Below the pieces are notes generated by a model. It was given only the letters and a program-made list of their open reading frames with translations. It did not search any database and was not told the origin of the DNA. Positions 8,396 to 16,964 of a stretch of 64,000 nucleotides of DNA are shown here, piece by piece. The DNA is taken from NCBI RefSeq assembly GCF_029637705.1, contig NZ_CP121252.1, positions 2,604,001 through 2,668,000 on the forward strand, read 5' to 3'. How positions within the stretch are numbered: position 1 is the first letter of the stretch; every line of letters begins with the position of its first letter. A program made the position numbers and the translations under genes. Source of the DNA: Citricoccus muralis. Lineage in GTDB: Bacteria > Actinomycetota > Actinomycetes > Actinomycetales > Micrococcaceae.

Positions 8396-9711
8396 CACGC
8401 ATCACCTTTCGTGGAGTGGGTTGAACGCAGGCGCCGTCCGTGGGAGCGCAGGGCCAGGGCGAGGCCCACGCACACCAGGTACGCCGCCGTGACGAGCAGC
8501 CAACCGGAGTCGAAGCTGCCGGTCAGATCGTGCAGCCAGCCCATCAGCAGGGGCCCGAGCGCGAAGCCCAAGTACATGCCCATCGAGTTAATGCCGGAGG
8601 CCGCCCCGATGCGGTGGGCCGGAATGGTGCTCATCAGCCCGACATTGATCACCACATTCGCCCCGAGCACCGTCATCCCGTGCAGCGCGGCGCCCACCCA
8701 GACCAGGGCTGCGGTCCCCGTGGCCCCAGCCACCAAAAACGCGGTGACAGCGAGTAGCGCACCCAGGCAGATCAGTAGCAACAGGGTCGAGGGGCGCCAG
8801 CCGGCTTGCATACGGCGTCCCCACCAGATGCGGAAGACCACGCCCACCACGCCGGATACGGCCGCGGCTACCCCGCCGAGCACCAGCGAGAAACCGATCT
8901 CCTCCACAGCGAACAGGGGCAGGTACACGTTGGTGGCCTGCATGCCCAACCCGGAAAAGAGTGCAATGGCAGCGAAGTAGTAGACCACCCGGGGCAGCCG
9001 ATCCTCGGTGGTGGTCGTCGATCGGCTGGTCACCGGAGTGGACGCGGAGCGAGAAGGGGACGACGACGGATCAGCGCCAGACCCAGCAGCCGTGTCGGCG
9101 GGGCGGCGTGAAGCCAGCGTGCGGGCCGAGGGCACCACCTTCAGGCTCAGCGCCCAGATCACCACGCACACCAGGGCTGCTCCCAGGGCGGCGCCTGTCC
9201 ACCCTAGAGCCAACGCAACCGCGGGAAAAAACAGTCCGGCAAACAGCTGTGAGGCCTGAACACCGGACTGCTTCACGCCCACCCAACCGGTGCGCTGGGC
9301 GGCGGGGACCGCGCGGATGATGATCCGGTTCGTCGTCGGATTCGAGATCGCCTGTGCGGGGCCGGCCAGCACCGCCGCCACGATCAGCAGCCAGTACTGC
9401 GACGAAAACGCAGCCACCACGAGGGCCACCGCCGAGCCGCCGAAAATTAGCAACATCTGCGACCTGGCGCTCATCACGTCCGCGCGCCGGCCCAACCAGA
9501 TACTCATCACGGCCGCGGAAGCGAACACCACTGTCACCACTCGGCCCAGCTCACCGGCGGTCATGCCGAAACGCTCAATAATCAGCGCGGACGAAACCGA
9601 TACCCCGTAGTTGAACAGCGGGCCGGCGCCCATGGCGCACAGCAAAATGAGCAACAACCCCACCGACGGCCGGGAGGCCGGGGCTGGGGCGGGCTGCGCG
9701 GGGAGAGTCAC
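8395..9711 (-). CDS. MFS transporter
   Basis: A 438-residue, roughly 12-helix carrier with the helix 2-3 motif LGRRADVMSARSQ and a central cytoplasmic Ser/Thr/Arg-rich linker (about residues 200-235). It starts at GTG 9711, 25 bases after the thioesterase gene, and overlaps the next gene's start. The pattern is like cyanate/nitrate-type or monocarboxylate MFS carriers, but the substrate is not readable. Two MFS genes in one coupled operon may split import and export, or work on related substrates. Confidence 0.85.
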   Translation of the reverse strand: MTLPAQPAPAPASRPSVGLLLILLCAMGAGPLFNYGVSVSSALIIERFGMTAGELGRVVTVVFASAAVMSIWLGRRADVMSARSQMLLIFGGSAVALVVAAFSSQYWLLIVAAVLAGPAQAISNPTTNRIIIRAVPAAQRTGWVGVKQSGVQASQLFAGLFFPAVALALGWTGAALGAALVCVVIWALSLKVVPSARTLASRRPADTAAGSGADPSSSPSRSASTPVTSRSTTTTEDRLPRVVYYFAAIALFSGLGMQATNVYLPLFAVEEIGFSLVLGGVAAAVSGVVGVVFRIWWGRRMQAGWRPSTLLLLICLGALLAVTAFLVAGATGTAALVWVGAALHGMTVLGANVVINVGLMSTIPAHRIGAASGINSMGMYLGFALGPLLMGWLHDLTGSFDSGWLLVTAAYLVCVGLALALRSHGRRLRSTHSTKGDA

Positions 9712-9736
9712 TCCCCCAGCCTACGCCTGGGGACGG

Positions 9737-10291
9737 TTACCAGCGGTGTGGCGCAGGCTTTCGTGACGACGGCAGTGCCGCCTGCTCGCGCCAGGCCAGC
9801 AGCCATTCCGGGACCTTGCGGTCGGCCGGGATCGGCTGACCCTTCTCGGCAGCCACGGCCAGGATCTCTTCGTTGGGCACCGGGCCATTCGGGCCGCGCA
9901 ATCGGCCGGCGATGTAGCCGCGGGCGTAGATCTCCCCGTCGACCACAAAACGCTGTTCGAAGTACATGGAGCGATCGTCCACCCCGAGGAACTTGGTTTC
10001 CAGGGTGTAGGACTGCCAGAGTTCCAGAGACTTGCGGAAGGTGATCATCTCCGACTGCACCACCGGCGTCCACTTGCGCTGGCGCATCTCATTCCACATA
10101 TCGCAGCGCACCAGCAGGTCGAACCGGCCCAGATCCATCAGCGAGAGGTACATCCCGTTGTTGATGTGCAGGGCGATGTCGACGTCGGTCGGCAGCGCCT
10201 TCAGCGGCAGCGAGGAGGTGTCCCAGAGGGTGAGTTTCGAGCGACGACGCGAACGGATCAACAGCAGGAGAGTACGCAAGAGCAGATGCAT
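9737..10291 (-). CDS. Hotdog-fold acyl-CoA thioesterase family protein
   Basis: A 184-residue protein of the 4HBT/Them6-like group. The hotdog helix is clear in DIALHINNGMYLSLMDLGRF (about residues 37-56), where the family has DxxxHxNN-type residues, followed by beta strands VVQSEMITFRKSL, YTLETKFLG and SMYFEQRFVVDGEIYARGY. The N-terminus is hydrophobic and basic (LLLRTLLLLIRSRRRSK) and may sit on the membrane. Family members hydrolyse acyl-CoA esters. Position directly behind the acyl-CoA ligase (31 bases) fits release of CoA or relief of acyl-CoA overload in the same pathway. Confidence 0.78.
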   Translation of the reverse strand: MHLLLRTLLLLIRSRRRSKLTLWDTSSLPLKALPTDVDIALHINNGMYLSLMDLGRFDLLVRCDMWNEMRQRKWTPVVQSEMITFRKSLELWQSYTLETKFLGVDDRSMYFEQRFVVDGEIYARGYIAGRLRGPNGPVPNEEILAVAAEKGQPIPADRKVPEWLLAWREQAALPSSRKPAPHRW

Positions 10292-10322
10292 ACCCCCATG
10301 CTACCTGCGAGTATGCTCCCGG

Positions 10323-11885
10323 TCACACCGTGCCGTACTGCTTGCGCAGATCGGGCTTGCGGATCTTGCCCGACGCCGTGCGCGGCATCTCCTCGACGAA
10401 GATCACCGACTTCGGAATCTTGTAGCGGGCCAGCCGTCCCTGCAGGTGTTCCAGCACCTGAGCCTCGGTAAGCTCGTGGCCATCCCGAATCACGATGGCC
10501 GCGCGCGGCACTTCACCCCACTTTTCGTCCTCGACACCGAACACCGCGACTGCTGCGACGGCGTCGAGCTGGGCGATTTCCTGCTCGACCTGGGCCGGGT
10601 AGATGTTCTCACCACCGGAAATGATCATGTCCTTGATCCGGTCCGAGATAAAAAGGAAGCCGTCCTCATCGAAGTAGCCCATGTCCCCGGTCTTCAGCCA
10701 CACACCGTCCTCGGCGTGCACGAAGGACGACTGGTTCGCTTCTTCGCGGTTCCAGTAGGAAGCAATGACGTTGGGGCCCTGCACCTGGATCTCGCCGACC
10801 TCACCAGCGGGCAGCACCTCGTTGAGCGGGTCCACCACGCGTACCTCGGTGTGGAAGTGCGGCAGACCGCCCGAGCCCTGCTTATCGCGCGAGTAGCGGC
10901 CGGGCAGGGTGGTGGCGCCGGGCGAGGTTTCGGTCATGCCGTACCCCATGGTGAAGCTCAGCCCGCGCTGTTCGTAGATGTCGAGCACGCGCAGCGGCAC
11001 CGCAGAACCACCACAGGTCAGGTTGCGCAGCGAGGAGAGATCGGTGGAATCCCAATCCGGGTGCTCGGCGAGCATCTGGTAGGTGGTGGGCACTCCGGAG
11101 ATGCCGGTCGCGCGATGCTTCTCAATGAGGTGCAGTACCCGGCCGGGCTCGAATTTCGGTTCGAGCACCACGGTGGCACCCTTGAGCAGGGTGGGCAGCA
11201 CGCCCATACCCAGGGCGGCGACGTGGAACATCGGGGCGATCATCAACGAAACATCCTTCGAGGTGTAGTCGAAGTCGGTGATGACATTGAGCGCGTTCCA
11301 GGTCAGGTTTCCATGGGTGAGCATTGCACCCTTGGGGTTGCCGGTGGTTCCGGAGGTATAGAGAATCACGGCCAGGTCGTCCAGCCCAATCTGCACATCG
11401 GGGTGGACTGCCGCACCGGAGGCCAGCAACTCTTCGAAATCCATCGGCTGCAGGTCACCGTCGGCGGGCTCAAGGGCGGCGGCCGGCCCGTCGTCCACTA
11501 AGGCCAAGGTCTGCACAGGAGTCTTCCGCGCGGCGGCGAGCGCCAGCGGCGCCAATGTAGTTGAGGCAATCAGCACGGTAGAGCCCGAGTCGTTGAGCTG
11601 GAAGCCCACCTCGGGCGGAGCCAGTCGGGTGTTCAGCGGCACGAACACCGCACCGAGTGCGGTGGTGGCGAACAGGGTTTCCAGGAAAGACGGGTAGTTC
11701 TCGCCCAGATAGGCCACCCGGTCGCCCTGGCCGATCCCGCGATCGGCCAGGGCGGACGCCAGGCGGTTGATCCGCTCGTCGAGTTGATCGTAAGTGAGTT
11801 CACCGGCGGCAGAGACCAGGGCGATCCTGCCTGCGGACTTCACTCGACGACGGTGGATCCAGTCACCCAGACCTCGGTTGATCAT
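10323..11885 (-). CDS. Acyl-CoA synthetase (AMP-forming, ANL superfamily)
   Basis: A 520-residue ligase that activates a carboxylic acid via an acyl-AMP to the CoA thioester. Motifs in order: the P-loop LYTSGTTGNPKGAMLTH, substrate-site region YGMTETSPGATTLPGR, the adenylation motif with catalytic Asp in LKTGDMGYFDEDGFLFISDR, the hinge KDMIISGGENIYPAQVE and the C-terminal catalytic lysine in PRTASGKIRKPDLR. Start ATG 11885 has AAGGAG upstream; a GTG at 11894 lies too close to that site. Chain length is typical of FadD- or benzoate/feruloyl-type ligases, and the acyl substrate is not defined by sequence. It is the first gene of a five-gene operon with a CRP/GlxR-like site just upstream. Confidence 0.93.
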   Translation of the reverse strand: MINRGLGDWIHRRRVKSAGRIALVSAAGELTYDQLDERINRLASALADRGIGQGDRVAYLGENYPSFLETLFATTALGAVFVPLNTRLAPPEVGFQLNDSGSTVLIASTTLAPLALAAARKTPVQTLALVDDGPAAALEPADGDLQPMDFEELLASGAAVHPDVQIGLDDLAVILYTSGTTGNPKGAMLTHGNLTWNALNVITDFDYTSKDVSLMIAPMFHVAALGMGVLPTLLKGATVVLEPKFEPGRVLHLIEKHRATGISGVPTTYQMLAEHPDWDSTDLSSLRNLTCGGSAVPLRVLDIYEQRGLSFTMGYGMTETSPGATTLPGRYSRDKQGSGGLPHFHTEVRVVDPLNEVLPAGEVGEIQVQGPNVIASYWNREEANQSSFVHAEDGVWLKTGDMGYFDEDGFLFISDRIKDMIISGGENIYPAQVEQEIAQLDAVAAVAVFGVEDEKWGEVPRAAIVIRDGHELTEAQVLEHLQGRLARYKIPKSVIFVEEMPRTASGKIRKPDLRKQYGTV

Positions 11886-11925
11886 GCTCTGCACTCCTTG
11901 GAAGCAGTTGGGAATCAGCGGCGTA

Positions 11926-11941
11926 TGTGCCGCGCCTCACA
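11926..11941. promoter_or_regulatory. CRP/GlxR-like operator upstream of the acyl-CoA ligase operon
   Basis: TGTGC-CGCGCC-TCACA matches nine of ten positions of the CRP/GlxR consensus TGTGA-N6-TCACA and lies about 40 bases before the ligase start codon. Confidence 0.5.
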
Positions 11942-12010
11942 TCTGATTCCATTTTGCACTCTGTCGTTGAGAAAATCAACCATTGAGTTCAAGTATGACT
12001 TGCGCGGTGT

Positions 12011-13033
12011 TTAGGCGCCGTCGTAAATGAAGTCCTCCAGCGCTACTTCATTGTCGATCAGCCCGGTTTCCAGGGAGAGCTCGATGATGCGCTGTACCGA
12101 ATCGGTGTTAATCTCCTGCGGGAAGCGGGAGATCGTCAGCTCCTCAATGATCTCTGGATCCAGGCTGGTGTACTCGGGCAGAATCTCGCGCACCGCGTCC
12201 GGGTTATCCTCGGCGAACTGCTGAGATTCCTTCATCGCCGTCACGAACGCGTCAACCAGCTCCGGATCCTCCTGAATGCGCTGCGAGGTGGTGAAGTAAC
12301 CGGCCACGGTCAAGTCCTCAATGGGCTCAGCGTAGGGTGCGTAGATTTCGCGCGCCCCGGTCTGACTGACAATGGTCTTGAACGGCTCCACAGCCATCAC
12401 CGCGTCGACATTGCCCGCCTCCAGCTGACCGGGCATCTCAGGGAAGGCCACCTCAGTGAGATCCATCGAATCGGGATCGCCACCAGCCTGACGCATACCC
12501 TCCTTGAGCACCGTGTCATTGATGTTATTCAGAGTATTGACAGCGATACTCTTCCCGGCCAAGTCCGCCATGGATTCGATATCCGAATCTTCGGGCACCA
12601 GCACTGCAGAGAAGTCGTCGTCAGCATTGCCGGTGGTCTGCGGGCCCGCGGCCACCAGCTCCATTTCCAGGCCCCGCGAGGTGGAAATCACCAGCGAGGT
12701 GATGTTGGAGAACCCGAAGTCCATATCCCCGGACTGTACGGCCGGCACAATGGCGGCGCCTCCCTGAGCCAGGGTCAGATTCACATCCAGACCATGCTCC
12801 TCAAAGATGCCCTCCTGGACACCCAGGTAGATCGGAGCGACATCGACGATCGGAATCACACCAACCTCAATGCTGGTGAGCTCCCCATCGGCCGCGGCCC
12901 CCGAGGCGCCCGAATCGTCCGCGTCGCTGCTGGGCGAACCTTCTCCACACGCAGTGAGCGCCAGGAGCGAGGCGGCTGCGATGGCCGTGAGGCCAGCCCG
13001 CCAACGGGCAGGGCGAGAGTGAGTGATGAACAT
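12011..13033 (-). CDS. ABC transporter substrate-binding lipoprotein, SsuA/NMT1 type (paralogue 1)
   Basis: A 340-residue lipoprotein started at ATG 13033, which has an AGGAG site upstream. A signal peptide ends in lipobox LTAC (ALTACGEGS), so it is anchored to the membrane outer face. The mature part carries SsuA/NMT1 features: VEVGVIP-like first strand (seen as IEVGVIPIVDVAPIYLGVQE), GIFEEHGLDVNL, GGAAIVPAVQSGDMDFGF, then DLAGKSIAVNTLNN and QLEAGNVDAVMAVEPF. Such proteins deliver sulfonates, aromatic acids, pyrimidines or similar small anions to a TauC/SsuC permease. No permease or ATPase is adjacent; the candidate partners lie at 22.5-25.3 kb. It is strikingly similar to the lipoprotein at 49456-50466. 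Confidence 0.9.
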   Translation of the reverse strand: MFITHSRPARWRAGLTAIAAASLLALTACGEGSPSSDADDSGASGAAADGELTSIEVGVIPIVDVAPIYLGVQEGIFEEHGLDVNLTLAQGGAAIVPAVQSGDMDFGFSNITSLVISTSRGLEMELVAAGPQTTGNADDDFSAVLVPEDSDIESMADLAGKSIAVNTLNNINDTVLKEGMRQAGGDPDSMDLTEVAFPEMPGQLEAGNVDAVMAVEPFKTIVSQTGAREIYAPYAEPIEDLTVAGYFTTSQRIQEDPELVDAFVTAMKESQQFAEDNPDAVREILPEYTSLDPEIIEELTISRFPQEINTDSVQRIIELSLETGLIDNEVALEDFIYDGA

Positions 13034-13056
13034 GAGCAGTCTCCTCATAACTAATG

Positions 13057-13072
13057 TGTTAGGTAGCTCACA
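13057..13072. promoter_or_regulatory. CRP/GlxR-like operator upstream of binding protein 1
   Basis: TGTTA-GGTAGC-TCACA, nine of ten consensus positions, 24 bases before the start codon of the lipoprotein. Confidence 0.5.
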
Positions 13073-13176
13073 CTTTAGAAGCGCGCGCAACGAACTTCAA
13101 GACCTGAAGCAATTTTGTTGAGAATCTTCACGATCTCCGGCCCCGCTCCCCGGAATCGAGGGCTTCGTCGGGGGTC

Positions 13177-14892
13177 TCACTCGTCGGCGCCGAAGGTGTG
13201 CGCCAGCACCCAAGAGGCGAACTTCGCGATCTTTGCGTCGATGACCAGCGGCGTGGTGCGCGGGCCGGCCACCCAGTCCGCAACAGGCGCCAGGTCCTCC
13301 ACCGAACGCACCGTCAGGGCCTCGCAACCATAGCCGCGGGCAATGGCGGCAATATCGGTGGCGGGAAATACCACGGTATCGAGCTGATCGGTCTCGTGCT
13401 CGAAGTGGTGCACCTCTGCTCCATAGGCGTCGTCGTTGTACACGACCACCACCAGGGGGAGCTGTTCACGCACGGCCGTATCGAGTTCGACATGGGACAT
13501 CATGAACCCGCCATCGCCGACCCCGGCGATCGCCACGCGTCCGGGCTGGGCGGTCGCCGCCCCGATCACCGAGGAGATCGCCAAACCAATGGACTGAAAA
13601 GCCAGCGGCACCGAGTACCCGCGGGTGTCCGGCACCCGGAAGTGCATGGCCGGGTAGGCGTTGAAGTTCCCCCCGTCCGGGGCCACCACGCGGTCCATGG
13701 GCAGCATCTCATCGAGGGCATTGGTCAGCATGCGCGGGTCGATCACCCCACCGTGCCCCTCGGCGGCCGGCTCGGAGCGATCCTCGAAGGGCTGATCCCG
13801 CCAGTGCAGTGAGTCGCGCAGTCGGCGGCCGACCTCCTCGGTGCGGTAGCCGGTCCGCGGCAACGAACCGACCTGCGGGTGCTCGGCGACCTGGGCCTCG
13901 AGAGCGGCACAGAGCGCTTCGGCTGCCAGCGCGGTATCGGAGAGCACCGAGCGTGTCACCGGATAGTGCAGACCAAAAGCCGAAACCGTATCGTCGATCT
14001 GGATCACCGTTTTGTTGGCCAGCAGCGCCCCGGAGCGGGTAGTCCAGCGGTTCAGTGCGGCGCCGAAGACCACCAACAGGTCCGCCTCGGCCACCAGCTG
14101 GGCGGCGCCGTCGGTGGCGAAGCCGCCCATCACATCGGTGTGCCAGGGATCGTCCACGAACAATCCGCGCCCGGCCGCCGAGGTGGTCAGCAGTGCCCCG
14201 CTGAGCTCACCCAGTCGCAGCAAGGGCTCCTCGGCATGGTGGGCACCGCGGCCGGCCAGCAGCACCGGCCGTTCGGAGGTCAGCAGGGTGTCGGCGATCT
14301 CCCGCGCGGCCTGATCATTCAGCCCCGCCGGGTCCGGGTGCACTGGCGGCGCCGCTGCCTGCACCTGCTCGATCTGGGCTTCGGAAATCTCCGCTTCCTG
14401 GATGTCCAACGGCATGGACAGCACCACGGCTCGTCGATCCACGAGGGCGCGCGTCACCGCCCGCACCGTATCCTCGACCGCACGGTTGGCACTGTGTAGC
14501 CGCTCGGCGACAGCCCCCATACCCTCGATGACTTTGTCCTGGTCGATCCAGAAGTTCGACCCAAATTGGCCCCCCGGGGTGTCGCCGGAGATCACCAGCA
14601 GCGGGGTGCGGGCCTTGGCAGCCTCCCCCAGCCCGGTCAGGGCATTCGACAGCCCGCACCCCTGGTGCACGGTGACCACCGCAAAGGTCCCGGTGACCCG
14701 CCCATAAGCATCGGCCATGCAGGCGGCCCCCATCTCATGGCGGGTTGCGGTGAAGCGCGGTGGGTGACCAGCGGGCCCCGCGGTAGCGAGTAGTGCGTTG
14801 GTGGCCCGGAAGTTTCCCGAGCCCACCACGCCGAAGACGTGCCCGGCGCCCATACGAGCGATGATCTGGCCAACGGCCTCACTGACTTTCAT
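13177..14892 (-). CDS. Thiamine-diphosphate-dependent enzyme (acetolactate synthase/benzoylformate decarboxylase superfamily)
   Basis: A 571-residue enzyme started at ATG 14892, preceded by AAGGAG. The N-terminal pyrimidine-binding domain starts with HVFGVVGSGNF and contains the catalytic glutamate in TRHEMGAACMADAYGR. A central DHS-like domain follows (about 190-330). The C-terminal diphosphate-binding motif is complete: GVGDGGFMMSHVELDTAVRE followed by VVVVYNDDAYG (GDG ... ND type). The reaction is not fixed by these motifs: decarboxylation or carboligation of a 2-oxo acid are both possible. It lies between two substrate-binding lipoprotein genes, so it may act on the imported compound or its oxo-acid product. 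It is not flanked by ilvN or ilvC, which argues against branched-chain amino-acid synthesis. Confidence 0.87.
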   Translation of the reverse strand: MKVSEAVGQIIARMGAGHVFGVVGSGNFRATNALLATAGPAGHPPRFTATRHEMGAACMADAYGRVTGTFAVVTVHQGCGLSNALTGLGEAAKARTPLLVISGDTPGGQFGSNFWIDQDKVIEGMGAVAERLHSANRAVEDTVRAVTRALVDRRAVVLSMPLDIQEAEISEAQIEQVQAAAPPVHPDPAGLNDQAAREIADTLLTSERPVLLAGRGAHHAEEPLLRLGELSGALLTTSAAGRGLFVDDPWHTDVMGGFATDGAAQLVAEADLLVVFGAALNRWTTRSGALLANKTVIQIDDTVSAFGLHYPVTRSVLSDTALAAEALCAALEAQVAEHPQVGSLPRTGYRTEEVGRRLRDSLHWRDQPFEDRSEPAAEGHGGVIDPRMLTNALDEMLPMDRVVAPDGGNFNAYPAMHFRVPDTRGYSVPLAFQSIGLAISSVIGAATAQPGRVAIAGVGDGGFMMSHVELDTAVREQLPLVVVVYNDDAYGAEVHHFEHETDQLDTVVFPATDIAAIARGYGCEALTVRSVEDLAPVADWVAGPRTTPLVIDAKIAKFASWVLAHTFGADE

Positions 14893-14957
14893 GGTTCTCC
14901 TTGTGTTCAACCCGGCAGGGTCGGTGCTGTGTAGTCGCTCTGCTCTTCCGGGGACGA

Positions 14958-15980
14958 TCACTGCGGCGGCAGCAACTCGTCGAGGTTCGGCTCCTCGGAG
15001 ATCACCCCATGCCGCGCTGCGGCCTCGCCGAGCACGGAGAGCCCTTCGCGGGAGAATTCGGAGCTAAATCGGGGCAACGTGATCCGCTCCAGCATCTCTT
15101 CGTCGATCGTGGTGTAGGTGCCGATCACCTCGCGCACTACCTCCGGGTTGTCCTGACTGAACTCCAAGGACCGCTCCATGGCACGTTGAAAGGCCTCTAC
15201 GGTGTCGGGCCGATCAGCCAGGGTTTCTTCGGAGGTGAAGTATCCGCCGATGTCCAGGTCGGGGTGCGCCTCGGCATAGGGCCAGGCGATGGGCTTCAGC
15301 CCATGGTCGAGGGCGGCGGTGAGATAGGGCTCCAGCAGCAGGGCGGAGGACACGTTGCCATTGGTCACAGCTGCTTCAGCCTCACCGAAGGCCAGCTCCA
15401 CGAACTCGATGTCTGCGCCATCAGCACCGGCTTCGTCCACAGCCAATCGGATGGCGGTGTCGCCGATGTTGTTGAGGTTGTTCGAGGAGGTTTGCTCCCC
15501 GGAGAGGTCGGCTGTTTCGTGGAGCTCAGAGTCTTCAGGGGCGACGACGGCGGCAAAGTCCGCACCGGGTTCACCGGTGGTGGTGGCCCCGTTGGAGACA
15601 TAACGCAACGGTAGTCCCTGATCACGAGCGACCATCAAGGAGACCGTATTGCCAAAGGCGAAGTCGTAGTCGCCAGCCACCACACCCGGGACCGCGACGG
15701 CACCGCCGGTGGTGTTGACGATCTCCACCTCCAAGCCCTCTTCCTCGAAGAAGCCTTCGCTGATGGCCACATGCAGCGGAGCCACGTCACCGATCGGAAT
15801 AGCCCCGACGGTAACTTGCTCCAGTTCGGCATCGTCGCCGTTGCCCGTGGCGTTGGTGGGTTCGTCGGAGCCGCACGCAGCCAGTCCAAGTGCCAGACTG
15901 GTAACGCCCAGCACCGCAATGAATCGACGGCGTGTACCGAGGCGAGTAGAGGGACGCGGGTCAGCGATGTGAGTAGTCAT
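14958..15980 (-). CDS. ABC transporter substrate-binding lipoprotein, SsuA/NMT1 type (paralogue 2)
   Basis: A 340-residue lipoprotein (ATG 15980; a GTG at 15986 would add two residues). The basic N-terminus (RLGTRRRF) and hydrophobic core end at lipobox GLAAC, followed by a Gly/Asn/Asp spacer. Shared with the other paralogues are VTVGAIPIGDVAPLHVAI, GFFEEEGLEVEI, GGAVAVPGVVAGDYDFAFGN, SNGATTTGEPG and NLNNIGDTAIR. The last visible residues LDELLPPQ replace the acidic YDGA/NDGA end of paralogues 1 and 4. It lies upstream of the ThDP-enzyme gene (66 bases) and downstream of the LysR gene (22 bases), all on the minus strand. Confidence 0.9.
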   Translation of the reverse strand: MTTHIADPRPSTRLGTRRRFIAVLGVTSLALGLAACGSDEPTNATGNGDDAELEQVTVGAIPIGDVAPLHVAISEGFFEEEGLEVEIVNTTGGAVAVPGVVAGDYDFAFGNTVSLMVARDQGLPLRYVSNGATTTGEPGADFAAVVAPEDSELHETADLSGEQTSSNNLNNIGDTAIRLAVDEAGADGADIEFVELAFGEAEAAVTNGNVSSALLLEPYLTAALDHGLKPIAWPYAEAHPDLDIGGYFTSEETLADRPDTVEAFQRAMERSLEFSQDNPEVVREVIGTYTTIDEEMLERITLPRFSSEFSREGLSVLGEAAARHGVISEEPNLDELLPPQ

Positions 15981-15990
15981 GCTCACACGC

Positions 15991-16006
15991 TATGACGCAG
16001 CTCACA
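15991..16006. promoter_or_regulatory. CRP/GlxR-like site upstream of binding protein 2
   Basis: TATGA-CGCAGC-TCACA, nine of ten consensus positions. It lies 10 bases before the start codon and overlaps the stop codon of the upstream LysR gene, a cramped position for a promoter, so this is one of the weaker members of the set. Confidence 0.35.
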
Positions 16007-16940
16007 TCTCGTCTACGGATACTTCTGCATCGATTCCATCAGCCACACTGATGGGTTCGCGCAGCCCGGAATCTCGCAGCAACGATATCGCAAGATCTCC
16101 GAACCATGACGACGCCCGCGTGCGCGGAACCCGAGGCAGATGCGCCATCACTCGAACCCTGGCATGGTCAACGGGGGCGGGCCAGTGCTCAATATTCCAC
16201 CGGGATCCCCAGCTGGCTCGCAGCGCATCGGGAACAAAGGCAATGAGATCAGCCGCGACCAGCAAGGCGGGGATGCCGGCGAAACTTTCGGTGAGCACGG
16301 ACCCCGGGGGCGCGACCGGTAGATCACGCTCAACCAAGGTGTGGCCGGTAACGGAAGAAATGACCACCCGTGGACGACCGACCACTTCCTCACGGCCAGG
16401 GCCACGAGGACCGAAGGTGCCACGGCGTGCCACGCAGACGTAGTGGTCGTAGCGCAGCAATTCCGATCGCACAGCACCGTGCACTTCAGTGGACATCACG
16501 GCCAGATCGAGCTCCCCTTCAGAGAGCTGGGTAGCGGCTTCGTCCATCTTGGGTGAGCTCACCACGAGCCGGGCGTGGGGCGCTTGCGCATGCAGGCCCG
16601 CGACCAGGGTGGGCAGAAAGGTGTGCTGTCCGACGTCGGTCAGCGCCACTCTGAAGCTCGACGTTGTCGTACGGGGGTCGAAGTGCACCACCCGGTCGAT
16701 CGCACTCTCGCCCGCTCGCACCAAGTCCGCAGTGTCTGCATAGAGCTGCAGCGCCACGCGGGTAGGCACCACACCCCGCCCCTGCTTGACGAAGATCTCG
16801 TCCCGGGTCAGTCGCCGCAACCGGTTCAGCCCGTGGGTGATGGCGGGCTGGCTGAGCTGGAGCCGCTCTGCGGCGGCCGTCACCGTCCCCTCCTCGATGA
16901 CGGCCGCCAAAACCCTCAGCAGGTTTAGGTCGAACGTCAT
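16002..16940 (-). CDS. LysR-family transcriptional regulator
   Basis: A 312-residue LTTR. The winged HTH is at residues 1-60: MTFDLNLLRVLAAVIEEG, then AAAERLQLSQPAITHGLNRL with the usual recognition helix. The effector domain follows (about 95-300) and includes ARLVVSSPKMDEAATQL and GELDLAVMS. It lies between binding-protein genes 2 and 3 on the same strand, 24 bases after the end of paralogue 3, so it may be part of that transcript and respond to the transported compound. The group with NodD/PcaQ/LinR-like helix spacing often controls aromatic-acid pathways, which is family knowledge only. Confidence 0.92.
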   Translation of the reverse strand: MTFDLNLLRVLAAVIEEGTVTAAAERLQLSQPAITHGLNRLRRLTRDEIFVKQGRGVVPTRVALQLYADTADLVRAGESAIDRVVHFDPRTTTSSFRVALTDVGQHTFLPTLVAGLHAQAPHARLVVSSPKMDEAATQLSEGELDLAVMSTEVHGAVRSELLRYDHYVCVARRGTFGPRGPGREEVVGRPRVVISSVTGHTLVERDLPVAPPGSVLTESFAGIPALLVAADLIAFVPDALRASWGSRWNIEHWPAPVDHARVRVMAHLPRVPRTRASSWFGDLAISLLRDSGLREPISVADGIDAEVSVDEM

Positions 16941-16964
16941 CGAGGCGGGCGGTGTCAGGGTGAA

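Noticed and set aside
13177-14892. Acetolactate synthase of branched-chain amino-acid synthesis
   Set aside because: No ilvN, ilvC or leu genes are near and the gene sits among uptake receptors; only the general ThDP superfamily is supported.
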